DNA of 64,000 bases from Clostridium sp. (GTDB lineage: Bacteria; Bacillota; Clostridia; Lachnospirales; Lachnospiraceae). Position 1 is the first letter of the stretch, and every line of letters begins with the position of its first letter. A program made the translations under genes and the position numbers. Shown here piece after piece: positions 1 to 8,357 of the stretch. The DNA lies in NCBI GenBank assembly GCA_023664385.1, contig JAMPFU010000009.1, positions 1-64,000 of the forward strand, in the 5' to 3' direction. Under the pieces are notes generated by a model, which saw only the letters and a program-made list of their open reading frames with translations, made no database searches and was not told where the DNA came from.

Positions 1-1
1 A

Positions 2-25
2 TATAGTCCTTGGAGAGGGACTATA
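2..25. other. Short inverted repeat at window edge
   Basis: The arms TATAGTCC (2-9) and GGACTATA (18-25) are perfectly complementary around an 8-base loop. There is no T-tract, so it is either a weak terminator of a gene outside the window or an operator for the toxin-antitoxin remnant that follows. A TATAAT box at 39-44 lies just downstream. Confidence 0.4.
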
Positions 26-62
26 AACACTACTACTTTATAATACGAGGAGAATAAAATTT

Positions 63-300
63 TTGCGGATTGAGTACAGTAAAAAGGCAATAAAATACAT
101 AAACATCCTTGACAAACCGACCAAGAAACGATTGCGTGAAGCAATAGAAAAAATACCCTATGGGGATATTAAAAAGTTATAGGGCGTGAAAAACGGGTTT
201 CGTTTAAGGGTTGGCGATTTAAGGGTTTTATTTGCGCTCGAACATGATATAATATATAGATAATATTATCCCGAGAGGACAGGCATATAATAGAATTTAG
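63..300 (+). pseudogene. RelE/ParE-family toxin, broken
   Basis: The conceptual product reads as a RelE-type mRNA interferase: the N-terminus LRIEYSKKAIKYINILDK, the family core NGFRLRVGDLRVLF, and a C-terminus IIPRGQAYNRI ending at TAG 298-300. It is inactivated twice. An in-frame TAG at 180-182 replaces a codon in a stretch normally read KKL-x-GVKNGF, and two bases appear lost in the TA-rich run near 250-260, which puts the last 13 codons in another frame. The first clear codon is TTG at 63 after GAGGAG; an ancestral ATG may have stood at 54 (now ATA). It lies 11 bases upstream of an intact antitoxin-like gene. Confidence 0.7.
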
Positions 301-311
301 GAGGCGCTAAA

Positions 312-503
312 ATGAGTAAAGAAATGCTGCATGGACTAATAGATATGATTCCGGAAGATGAAACAGAAACTATATACAGGGTTTTAATAAAATTTGTACC
401 AGAAGTGCCACTGGAACCTGATGAAATAGAGGCAATAGCAGAAGGCAGAAGGGACAGGGAAGAAAACGGAACTATATCCCATGATGCCATAAACTGGGAT
501 TAA
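312..503 (+). CDS. Small antitoxin-like protein (partner of broken RelE)
   Basis: This is a 63-residue acidic protein with no membrane segment. The N-terminal half is helical and Leu/Ile-rich (EMLHGLIDMIPED) and the tail ends ISHDAINWD, a tail of the kind found in RelB-like antitoxins that wrap a RelE toxin. The start has AGGAGG at 300-305. The assignment rests mainly on adjacency to the toxin remnant; the toxin-first order is like HigBA. With its toxin dead, it may survive as a plain repressor or as an immunity function against related toxins. The exact antitoxin family was not identified. Confidence 0.5.
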   Translation: MSKEMLHGLIDMIPEDETETIYRVLIKFVPEVPLEPDEIEAIAEGRRDREENGTISHDAINWD

Positions 504-518
504 AACAGGTGCAAAAAC

Positions 519-547
519 TTGACATGGATTTTACCAATTGTTAATAT
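519..547 (+). promoter_or_regulatory. Sigma70-type promoter for the sensor kinase gene
   Basis: TTGACA (519-524) is followed after 17 bases by TAATAT (542-547), about 85 bases before the kinase start. The 18 bases ending in this -35 box (507-524) recur exactly at 6860-6877, upstream of the antisense RNA of the type I module. Confidence 0.55.
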
Positions 548-630
548 ATCATCATGGGTTCTTTTTATCTGTGAGGCAGAAAGTAAGACATATGGGTTAT
601 TTACAGTAAGATACAGGAGGCATTTCGGTT

Positions 631-3438
631 ATGTATAGTTGTCAGCTTTGTATATTTTTAATAGGTAATTCGTGTACATTATTTGATGTGATGAAAGAAA
701 TAAAACCATTAGAGCATTTTACCCACAATTTTGTTGAAAATAAAATACTGGACGAAAAAACAATGTCCGATGCGGATGTAGTTTTTGTAAACCTGCAGCA
801 TATGGATTCCTTTGATGGGGTAAGAGCCTTCATAAAAAACAAAAGGGAAGATGTGCAGCTTATTTTATTTGCAGAAAAACATATGATGGACGCCTTCTCA
901 GACAGCCTGTCAGACATCACGGACATTTGGATGCTTCCAATGACAGAGGAGGAGCTTACATTCCGTTTTGCAAGATGGCAGCAGACATACAAAATGAAAA
1001 CGGATTTTTGGCAGACAAATCAATATTTGGAGGCAACGATGAACAGTGTGCCAAACCTGATTTGGTACAAGGACAAAGAGGGTTTACATAGAAAGGTAAA
1101 TGACAGCTTTTGCAGGGCTGTAAATAAAACGAAGGAACAGGTGGAGGGCAGGGACCACTATTATATTTGGGATGTTGACCCTAATGACCCTGAAAATGAG
1201 GGAAATGACTGTATGGCGTCAGACAGGGAGGTCATGGAAAAGCGGATGGTCTGCGTTTCTGAGGAAACGGTTAAGACAGGCGATGACATAAGGCTTATGA
1301 CAACCTACAAGGCACCGCTGTACGATTGGGATGGAAGCGTGATGGGAACATCAGGCGTCGGTATTGATATTACACAGGAGCGTGCTTATGAGGAAGAAAT
1401 CATAAAAAAGAACCATTCACTGGAAAAGATTTTCAATACGTTAGAATGTGGCGTGGTTTATCACACGTTAGATGGTTCCCGCATATTAAATATTAATCAG
1501 GCAGCACTTCGCATTCTTGGGTATGAAACACTGGATGAGCTTATTTGCGACGGCTTCCAGATGATTGCAGAAACAGTTTTGGATGAGGACAAAGCGGCAC
1601 TGCGTGAAAGCATAAGCAGGCTCAAAAAGGTAGGAGACAGTGCCAGTGTTGAATACCGTGTGCTGCATAAGGACGGAATGCTTTTGTATGTTATGGGAAA
1701 TATTGAGCTGTTAAAGGAAAATGGTGAAATGTTTTACCGGCGTTTTCTGTTGGATGTTACGGAACAAAAGCTTCAGGAAAAGGAAAATGAGAAACGCCAG
1801 AACGAGCTTGTAAAGGCGTTGAGCATTGATTTTAAGATTGTGCTTTATTTTGCCCTTGATACGGAGGAGGGCGTCATTTTAAGAGCAGATGAGGAAAGCA
1901 AGAATACATTTGAAAGTGCATTTACAGGGGATATTTCGTTAGAGAAAAGCATGGGAAGCTATATTGCAAATTTTGTCCATGAGGATGACAGAGACATGCT
2001 CTTTTCTGCCTGTTCAAAGGAAAATATCAAAAAAGAGCTTCAGAGAAGGGAAAGCTTTAGCATCAATTACCGTGCCCTTATTAACGGTGAAATAAAGTAC
2101 CATGAAATAAAGGTGGTTCATGCAGGACAAGGAGAGGACGACTACAGTATTGTATTAGGCATCCATAATGTGGATGAGAAAATCCGCGATGAAATGGAGC
2201 AGAAAATGCTTCTGGAAAATGCCCTTGCGCAGGCAAATATGGCGAACAAGGCAAAAAGTGCGTTTCTTTCTAATATGTCACATGACATCAGAACGCCGAT
2301 GAATGCAATTGTGGGCTTTACCTCCCTCGCACTGAATCATATTGGTGATATGGAAAAGGTGCGGGAATATTTGGGTAAAATCACCTCGTCAGGTAATCAT
2401 TTGCTGGAGCTTATCAATAATGTGCTGGACATGAGCCGTATTGAAAGCGGTAAGATGCAGGTTGAGGAGGTGTCCTGCAACATCATCGACATTGCACAGG
2501 AGATTAGTGATATTGTTCAGCCGAACATAAGCGAAAAACAGCTTACATTTATTATTGATACTGCTTCTGTGTCAAACAGTGAGGTATATTGCGATAAGCT
2601 GAGACTAAATCAGGTATTGTTAAATTTAATCAGCAATGCCATCAAGTATACAAATCAGGGCGGTACGGTGAAGCTGCTGATTGAACAAAAGGCAGGCACG
2701 GGTTCTGACTATGCCAATTATCAATTTTGTGTGGAGGATACGGGAATCGGTATGAGCAAGGAGTATCTGAAGCGTATATTTGAGCCGTTTGAGCGTGAAA
2801 AAAATACGACCATTAGTGGAATCCAAGGTACAGGACTGGGCATGGCAATCACCAAAAATATTGTGGACATGATGAATGGCTCCATTGTTGTGGAGAGCGA
2901 GCAGGGAGTTGGAACAAGGGCTGTATTGTCATTTACATTTCGTCTGAATGATGTGGAAGAAAAAGAGGGGCAGTCATCAGCCTCACAAAATTATATTAAT
3001 TCCGACATAATGGGTGCAGGTAAGGACTTAAATATGGAGCATGCCATGGAACGGTTCAGGGGAACAAGGATTTTGCTGGTTGAGGACAATGAGCTGAACC
3101 AGGAAATTGCAGAGGAAATTTTAAAAAATGCAGGCTTTGAGATTGATATTGCAAATAACGGTCAGGTTGCAGTTGACATGCTGTGTGCGTCCGAGCCGGG
3201 ATATTATAAGCTGATATTGATGGATATACAAATGCCCATAAAGGATGGCTACGAAGCAACAAGGGACATTCGGGCACTGGAAAATGAGACGCTGTCAGCT
3301 ATACCAATTTTGGCGATGACGGCAAATGCCTTTGAGGAAGATAAGGAAAATGCGTTAAAATGCGGTATGAACGGTCATATTGCAAAACCGATTGACGTGA
3401 AAAAGTTATTTATGGCATTGGCTAAAATTCTTAGTTAA
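631..3438 (+). CDS. Cytoplasmic hybrid sensor histidine kinase with PAS domains
   Basis: This 935-residue hybrid kinase autophosphorylates on His and relays phosphate to its own receiver. Order of domains: a receiver-like N-terminal fold without clear phosphoacceptor (about 1-115), PAS (about 125-255, WYKDKEG), a second PAS (about 265-385, ending LLDVTEQK), a third PAS-like region (about 395-525), HisKA with SNMSHDIRTPMNA (His551), HATPase_c (CVEDTGIGMS, GTGLGMAI), and a C-terminal receiver with acidic pair VEDNELN and MDIQMP (Asp865). There is no signal peptide or membrane segment, so the signal is probably intracellular. AGGAGG sits 10 bases before the ATG. The next gene is a second hybrid kinase 44 bases on, so the two are likely co-transcribed. 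Target and signal cannot be read from the sequence. Confidence 0.88.
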   Translation: MYSCQLCIFLIGNSCTLFDVMKEIKPLEHFTHNFVENKILDEKTMSDADVVFVNLQHMDSFDGVRAFIKNKREDVQLILFAEKHMMDAFSDSLSDITDIWMLPMTEEELTFRFARWQQTYKMKTDFWQTNQYLEATMNSVPNLIWYKDKEGLHRKVNDSFCRAVNKTKEQVEGRDHYYIWDVDPNDPENEGNDCMASDREVMEKRMVCVSEETVKTGDDIRLMTTYKAPLYDWDGSVMGTSGVGIDITQERAYEEEIIKKNHSLEKIFNTLECGVVYHTLDGSRILNINQAALRILGYETLDELICDGFQMIAETVLDEDKAALRESISRLKKVGDSASVEYRVLHKDGMLLYVMGNIELLKENGEMFYRRFLLDVTEQKLQEKENEKRQNELVKALSIDFKIVLYFALDTEEGVILRADEESKNTFESAFTGDISLEKSMGSYIANFVHEDDRDMLFSACSKENIKKELQRRESFSINYRALINGEIKYHEIKVVHAGQGEDDYSIVLGIHNVDEKIRDEMEQKMLLENALAQANMANKAKSAFLSNMSHDIRTPMNAIVGFTSLALNHIGDMEKVREYLGKITSSGNHLLELINNVLDMSRIESGKMQVEEVSCNIIDIAQEISDIVQPNISEKQLTFIIDTASVSNSEVYCDKLRLNQVLLNLISNAIKYTNQGGTVKLLIEQKAGTGSDYANYQFCVEDTGIGMSKEYLKRIFEPFEREKNTTISGIQGTGLGMAITKNIVDMMNGSIVVESEQGVGTRAVLSFTFRLNDVEEKEGQSSASQNYINSDIMGAGKDLNMEHAMERFRGTRILLVEDNELNQEIAEEILKNAGFEIDIANNGQVAVDMLCASEPGYYKLILMDIQMPIKDGYEATRDIRALENETLSAIPILAMTANAFEEDKENALKCGMNGHIAKPIDVKKLFMALAKILS

Positions 3439-3482
3439 TGGATTGACGATATAATTTTGTTTGACTGCTAAAGGAGGACGAT

Positions 3483-6400
3483 ATGGGAATGAATAAGCTT
3501 AAAAAAAGAAAAACAAAAAAGAGTATCCATACAAAAATAATTTGTGTATTGTTTGCTATTTGTATGGTGGTGTGCTCCTATTCTTCTTTAACAGAAAATC
3601 ACATTTCCGGTTGGTACATTCCTGTGGAACCTGCTAAGGCCCGGGCAGCAGAACCTGTAATGCCAGAGGATGCTAAGGAAGATGAAACAGACACGGAAGG
3701 TAAAATCGTGCGTGTCGGTTATTACCATGATAATGCCGGGCAGGCTGGCGGTGACAACGAGAGAAAGCAGGGCTATGCATATGAATACTATCAGGAAATC
3801 GCAAAATATACGGGCTGGATTTATGAGTATGAATATGGAACTTGGGATGAGATATACCAGAAGCTTCTAAACGGTGAAGTTGACATTATGGCAATGGTTA
3901 CAAAGGATGCAGGCAGGGAAAATTCCATGCTGTTTTCTGAGTACGCAATGGGTGGAGAGACATATTATATATATGTTCCCGATGACAGTCCCATAGACAC
4001 GGAGGATGGACCTTCTGCATTGAATGGAAAACGCATTGGCGTAAAGAGCAATACATATATGGCAAGGCTTGTCGAAAGCTTTGCCAACGAAAACGATATT
4101 ACATGTGAAGCTATCCCGTATGACGAATTGGAGGAACGAAAGCAGGCAATTGAAAACGGTGAGCTGGACTGTATTGTCACTGTGGAAAATGACAGAATGG
4201 AGGGCTATAGAAAGCTGTTTAATATCGGCACATATGATTACTATTTTGCTGTGAATAAAAACCGTAAGGACATCCTACAGGATCTGAACGTGGCACAGAG
4301 GGAAATATCGTCTGATTTTCCATTTTATGTTTCAAGGCTTGAGGATAAATACTATAACAGAAGTACGGTACAAAGAGACTTGAATGCCAAAGAAAAGGCG
4401 TGGCTTACGGAGCATGATGACATAAGGGTTGGCTATTTGAACGAGTATATGCCGTTTTGCGATCAGGATGAAAAAAGCGGCGAAATGCTGGGAATGCTTC
4501 CGGAGCTTTTGGAGGCTCTGTCTGACTATATGGGCGTTACCTTTACAAGTATATGCTATGATGATTATGACACGATGATACAGGCATTAAAGGATGGGGA
4601 GCTTGATATGATATTTCCAGCCTTTGGTGATCTGTGGTACTCGGAAACCCAAGGCTATATCCAGACAATTTCAATTGTGAGTACGAATGTGAGCGTTGTG
4701 TATCAGGGGGATTACAACGAGGGAATTTATGAACGTGCGGCAGTTTATAACGGAAGTCCGCAGCAGTCGTTTTACCTTTCTGTAAATTATCCTGACACCA
4801 AGCAGGAGGTGTACCAAAGCTGGAAGGATTGTCTTGTGGCAATTCAAAAGGGCGATGTGGACTGCATGCTTGTAAACAGTGATGTTATCCGAAGGTACAT
4901 GAATGCGCATGATGAGTTTGCAGATTTACGTGTGGCAGAAATGGAGGAGGTTATGGATTTCTGCTTTGCCGTAAACAGGGGAAGCAGCACTTTATATGCC
5001 ATTTTAAATAAAGGCATCAATAGTATAGATGATACATTAATCAGGGACTCGCTTGTTCGAAATTCCTATGTTGAGGGAAAGTATACGGTACAGGATTTTC
5101 TGAGCGACCATATCGTGCTTGTTTTGGCACTTGCCATTGGTTTTATTTTGCTGCTCATTTTGTTTTTTGTCCTGTATCAGATACGTGCAAAGCGGGATTG
5201 GGAAATGCTTGAAAAATCCTATGACAGGGAAAAACTGGCGCAGGTTGCGCTTAGGGAGGCATATGAGGCGGCAAGCAGTGCCAATCAGGCAAAGTCAAAT
5301 TTCTTGTCGCGTATGAGCCATGATATCCGTACTCCGATGAATGCAATTATAGGAATGACATCAATTGCGTCAGCTCACATTGACGATAAAAACCGTGTCA
5401 GGGACTGCCTTGACAAAATTACCTCGTCAGGCAAGCATCTGCTTACCCTGATTAACGAAGTGCTTGATATGAGCAAGATAGAATCGGGCAAAATGGAGCT
5501 TGCAGAGGAGGAGTTCAGCCTGCAGGAACTGATTGATAATATGCTGAACATTATCCAGCCGCAGATTGAGGCAAAAGAACATGAAATGAAGGTGTATATA
5601 AAGGATATAGAGCATGATGATGTAATAGGCGACAGCCTGCATATAGAGCAGGTATTTCTCAACATTATGGGTAATGCAATCAAGTATACGCCATCGGGTG
5701 GAAAAATCAACCTGTATGTTACGGAAAAGATAACAAACCAAAGCAGTGTGGGATGCTATGAATTTATTTTTGAGGATAATGGCATCGGTATGTCAAAGGA
5801 CTTTTTGGAGCATGTTTTTGATCCGTTTTCGCGGGAAAATGATTCGAAAGCCAATAATATACAGGGAACGGGACTTGGACTTTCCATCGTGCTAAACATT
5901 GTCCGCATGATGGGCGGAGATATAAGGGTTGAAAGCGAGCAGGGGAAAGGGTCAAAGTTTATTGTCACAATTTATCTGCAGCTGCAGGATGACCATACGG
6001 TATCCTTTAAAGAGCATGTGAAGGCACCTGTGCTTGTGGTTGATGACAGCAAGGATGCCTGTGAAAGTACCTGTATGATTTTGGATGAGCTTGGCATTGA
6101 TAGTGAATGGGTGCTTAGCGGTCAGGCAGCAGTCGAAAAGGTAAAAGAGACACATGACGCAGGAAGGGATTATTTTGCCGTCATACTTGACTGGAAAATG
6201 CCGGAAATGGATGGTGTTGAGGCAGTGGGTGCAATACGTGAGATTGTAGGTGAGGACACTGCAATTATCATCCAGTCTGCATATGACTGGTCGGAAATTG
6301 AGGAAAAGGCAAAGCAGGCAGGCGTCAGTGGTTTTATAAGCAAGCCTGTATTCAAATCAAGGCTGTCCTATTTGTTCCGGAGACTTGTGAATGGAGACGG

Positions 6401-6830
6401 GGAAGGCAGCAGCTACAAGGAAATTGTGGGTGAGGCAAGATTTGATGGCAAGAGAATTCTGCTTGTTGAGGACAATGAAATCAATGCGGAAATAGCCAAA
6501 GAAATATTGGAGAGCATGGGGCTTGAGGTGAAGCATGTCTGGGATGGACAGGAAGCAGTAACGGAGCTTACGGAGACGGAGCCGGGGCACTACGACCTTG
6601 TATTTATGGATATTCAAATGCCTGTTATGGATGGCTATGAGGCGTCAAGACAGATAAGAGCCAAGGAGGACAGGGAGGATTTAAAGGACATTCCGATTAT
6701 CGCACTGACGGCAAATGCATTTGCAGAGGATGTGCGGTTTGCGATGAGGGCAGGCATGAATCATCATATTGCAAAGCCGCTGGATGTCAAGCAGGTGGTT
6801 GTAACCTTAAACAAGTGGCTGAATGAGTGA
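3483..6830 (+). CDS. Membrane hybrid histidine kinase with two periplasmic-binding domains and two receivers
   Basis: This is a 1115-residue sensor kinase. A signal anchor at about residues 17-36 is followed by two tandem SBP_bac_3-type solute-binding domains outside the membrane (about 70-285 and 310-540; DGELDMIFPAFGD is typical of the family). A transmembrane helix lies near 548-572. The cytosolic part holds HisKA with MSHDIRTPMNAI (His613), HATPase_c (FEDNGIGMS, GTGLGLSI), receiver 1 (VVDDSKD, phosphoacceptor Asp903 in LDWKMP) and receiver 2 (VEDNEIN, Asp1043 in MDIQMP). The architecture resembles BvgS/EvgS-type kinases that sense small molecules. AAAGGAGG lies just before the start. It follows another hybrid kinase, so the pair may share a pathway. 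Confidence 0.88.
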   Translation: MGMNKLKKRKTKKSIHTKIICVLFAICMVVCSYSSLTENHISGWYIPVEPAKARAAEPVMPEDAKEDETDTEGKIVRVGYYHDNAGQAGGDNERKQGYAYEYYQEIAKYTGWIYEYEYGTWDEIYQKLLNGEVDIMAMVTKDAGRENSMLFSEYAMGGETYYIYVPDDSPIDTEDGPSALNGKRIGVKSNTYMARLVESFANENDITCEAIPYDELEERKQAIENGELDCIVTVENDRMEGYRKLFNIGTYDYYFAVNKNRKDILQDLNVAQREISSDFPFYVSRLEDKYYNRSTVQRDLNAKEKAWLTEHDDIRVGYLNEYMPFCDQDEKSGEMLGMLPELLEALSDYMGVTFTSICYDDYDTMIQALKDGELDMIFPAFGDLWYSETQGYIQTISIVSTNVSVVYQGDYNEGIYERAAVYNGSPQQSFYLSVNYPDTKQEVYQSWKDCLVAIQKGDVDCMLVNSDVIRRYMNAHDEFADLRVAEMEEVMDFCFAVNRGSSTLYAILNKGINSIDDTLIRDSLVRNSYVEGKYTVQDFLSDHIVLVLALAIGFILLLILFFVLYQIRAKRDWEMLEKSYDREKLAQVALREAYEAASSANQAKSNFLSRMSHDIRTPMNAIIGMTSIASAHIDDKNRVRDCLDKITSSGKHLLTLINEVLDMSKIESGKMELAEEEFSLQELIDNMLNIIQPQIEAKEHEMKVYIKDIEHDDVIGDSLHIEQVFLNIMGNAIKYTPSGGKINLYVTEKITNQSSVGCYEFIFEDNGIGMSKDFLEHVFDPFSRENDSKANNIQGTGLGLSIVLNIVRMMGGDIRVESEQGKGSKFIVTIYLQLQDDHTVSFKEHVKAPVLVVDDSKDACESTCMILDELGIDSEWVLSGQAAVEKVKETHDAGRDYFAVILDWKMPEMDGVEAVGAIREIVGEDTAIIIQSAYDWSEIEEKAKQAGVSGFISKPVFKSRLSYLFRRLVNGDGEGSSYKEIVGEARFDGKRILLVEDNEINAEIAKEILESMGLEVKHVWDGQEAVTELTETEPGHYDLVFMDIQMPVMDGYEASRQIRAKEDREDLKDIPIIALTANAFAEDVRFAMRAGMNHHIAKPLDVKQVVVTLNKWLNE

Positions 6831-6871
6831 TTTAATTGTTATCAGTTGCTAATATAAATAGGTGCAAAAAC

Positions 6872-6901
6872 TTGACAAATAAGAAAGTCAAAGTATATAA
6901 T
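6872..6901 (+). promoter_or_regulatory. Promoter of the antisense (antitoxin) RNA
   Basis: A consensus TTGACA (6872-6877) is followed after 18 bases by TATAAT (6896-6901). No ORF follows on this strand; the transcript would run from about 6908 into the terminator hairpin at 6963-7006. This is the strongest promoter match in the window. Confidence 0.7.
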
Positions 6902-6907
6902 GTAACT

Positions 6908-7010
6908 ATCAAGACGGACGGACAGGCGAGGCGTGGTCGCCTCCTCTGGCTTGTGTATAGCTAAAAAATAGCCGTTGACTTTACCAGAGGCAAACGGCTA
7001 TTTTTTATTT
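6908..7010 (+). ncRNA. Putative antisense RNA antitoxin, type I module
   Basis: The inferred RNA starts just after the TATAAT at 6896-6901 and ends at the bidirectional terminator. It overlaps the 3' end of the toxin message on the other strand, so it can pair with it over the terminator region. It also carries CCTCCTCT near 6940, complementary to the GGGAGG ribosome site of the toxin, so it could also block translation. The layout (convergent RNAs, shared terminator, repeated 5' segments) is like the par/Fst and TxpA-RatA families. Boundaries are inferred, not measured. Confidence 0.55.
6963..7006. terminator. Bidirectional terminator shared by toxin and antitoxin RNAs
   Basis: AAAAAATAGCCGTT (6963-6976) pairs with AACGGCTATTTTTT (6993-7006) around a 16-base loop. 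T-tracts occur on both sides, so it can stop transcription in both directions. The toxin stop codon lies inside the stem. Confidence 0.8.
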
Positions 7011-7081
7011 TTCATGTTCAGAATAGCGACAATCAGTAACGCAGTAGTTAAGATAATCATAAATTCTTCATATGTACTCAT
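6998..7081 (-). CDS. Fst/TxpA-like small membrane toxin (27 residues)
   Basis: The minus-strand ORF starts MSTYEEFMIIL, continues through one hydrophobic helix (ALLIVAIL) and ends in a charged tail NMKNKK. This matches the short putative holin-like toxin group (Fst, TxpA, BsrG style): MSTYE-like start, a single membrane span, basic C-terminus. GGGAGGTGG lies 5-8 bases upstream of the ATG (plus-strand 7086-7094). A CCTCC in the 5' leader of the same message can pair with this ribosome site, a usual way of keeping these toxins untranslated. Predicted function is membrane insertion and growth arrest when the antisense RNA is lost. Confidence 0.65.
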   Translation of the reverse strand: MSTYEEFMIILTTALLIVAILNMKNKK

Positions 7082-7353
7082 AAAACCACCTCCCGAATAA
7101 CTCAGAGGAGGCATAACACGTTCGCCCGCCCGCCTTGATAGGCACATTTTATCTTTTTTTGTTCATGCCCTCGCCATAATTATGTTTAAGACTAAAATTG
7201 ACTAAAAACAACGTAGTGCTACAATAACGGCATTACAACACAGGTGGCAAATTATTTGATAATATTAGTGATATATAAATAAAGTAATGTCTTGGAAGTG
7301 TTGTAAATAAAGGATTTTTTATAATAATATAAAAATAGAAAATTTGAACAAAA

Positions 7354-7426
7354 AGCTGTTGACGGGAATCGAACCCGTGACCTCATCACTACCAATGATG
7401 TGCGCTACCGACTGTGCCACAACAGC
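7354..7426 (-). tRNA. tRNA-Thr (anticodon GGU)
   Basis: The reverse complement folds as a full cloverleaf: acceptor GCTGTTG/CAACAGC, an anticodon stem CATCA/TGATG closing the loop TTGGTAG (anticodon GGT), and a T-arm ACGGG-TTCGATT-CCCGT. The CCA end is not encoded; the next bases are T. The preceding 280 bases (7146-7353) show no gene. Confidence 0.95.
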
Positions 7427-7490
7427 AAAATAATTCATGTAATTACAGACTGATAATACTTTATTTGTATTGCTATGTCAAGAAATTATT

Positions 7491-8336
7491 TTATAATTTC
7501 AGACCGTCACACATTCCGCGAAACACTGCTTTAAGCTTTTTACGTCTGTTTTTTTCAAATAAAATAATCGTAGCCGAAAACTTTATTACGAAGAAAAAGG
7601 AGGTTATGATTGCGAAAGGCTTTTTCTCTTTTCTTGAAAGATAAAAACGGTTGCGCACAATATAATATTTGCGAAGGGCGGAATGGTTCTGTACCTTTAC
7701 CGTTTTAAAAAGAAAACGATGAGTTGTAATTTTGCCAAGCTCGTGGGTAAGGCAAATAGAGCCTATTCGGATGATGTTATAGCCGTTCGTTCTCAGACGG
7801 TCACAGAAATCAAAATCCACGCCATCAATAAACATTTTTTCATCAAAGCCGCCAAGCTGCTTCCAGGCTGCAAGGGATGTGAAGGAGCCGGAGGTTATAC
7901 AGCGTTTAATGGCTTCGGTTTTATGAATGTCTCCTTCAATGACGCCTGCATTTTTGTCCACGATTGTAGGGCAGAGTATGCCGATTTTGCTTTTGTCGGT
8001 GGAGGCGTATTTTATGTAGCGTTCCATCATATCTGACGGGCAAACGGAGTCCTGATCTAACGTCAGAACCCATGTAACGCTTTGTTCCTCGGCAAGCTTA
8101 AAAATTTGGTTAAGCGCCCATGCAATGCCGTTGTTTTTTTGACTGAACCTTATAATAAGCTTGTCAGAGCTATGGAGGCTGTGTGAAATAGCTGCTTCTA
8201 TGTCTGATTTATTTTTAGATCCATTGTCAACAAGAATCACATAATCAACCTGATTGATTACGGCATTTATGTTTTCCTTTATTCTGTTAATGTCCGGATT
8301 ATACAGCACAATGCCGGCGGCAGTTAAATCTTTCAT
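7491..8336 (-). CDS. Family 2 glycosyltransferase, rhamnosyltransferase-like
   Basis: This 281-residue GT-A enzyme should transfer a sugar from a nucleotide donor onto a growing surface polysaccharide. The N-terminus AAGIVLYNPD and the donor-site motif LTLDQDS (metal-binding DxD equivalent) are like WbbL/RfbN rhamnosyltransferases. ITSGSFTSLAAW and FIDGVDFDFCDRL are typical acceptor-side motifs. It is the last gene of a three-glycosyltransferase minus-strand run, 21 bases after the preceding one. The sugar specificity is inferred from family resemblance only. The tRNA-Thr gene follows downstream. Confidence 0.8.
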   Translation of the reverse strand: MKDLTAAGIVLYNPDINRIKENINAVINQVDYVILVDNGSKNKSDIEAAISHSLHSSDKLIIRFSQKNNGIAWALNQIFKLAEEQSVTWVLTLDQDSVCPSDMMERYIKYASTDKSKIGILCPTIVDKNAGVIEGDIHKTEAIKRCITSGSFTSLAAWKQLGGFDEKMFIDGVDFDFCDRLRTNGYNIIRIGSICLTHELGKITTHRFLFKTVKVQNHSALRKYYIVRNRFYLSRKEKKPFAIITSFFFVIKFSATIILFEKNRRKKLKAVFRGMCDGLKL

Positions 8337-8357
8337 TTTTTGCTCCTAACCATAATT

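Larger units (their letters stand above)
6902..7145. repeat. Inverted repeat flanking the type I toxin-antitoxin module
   Basis: The left arm 6902-6950 and the reverse complement of the right arm 7101-7145 share CTATCAAG-CGG-CGG near one end and GCCTCCTCTG near the other. Both convergent transcripts would therefore begin with nearly the same 45 bases. The left copy holds an extra small hairpin (GGCG...CGCC). Confidence 0.7.

Noticed and set aside
7414..8036. Plus-strand frames of 76 and 117 codons opposite the glycosyltransferase
   Set aside because: They are shadows of a minus-strand gene with clear family motifs.
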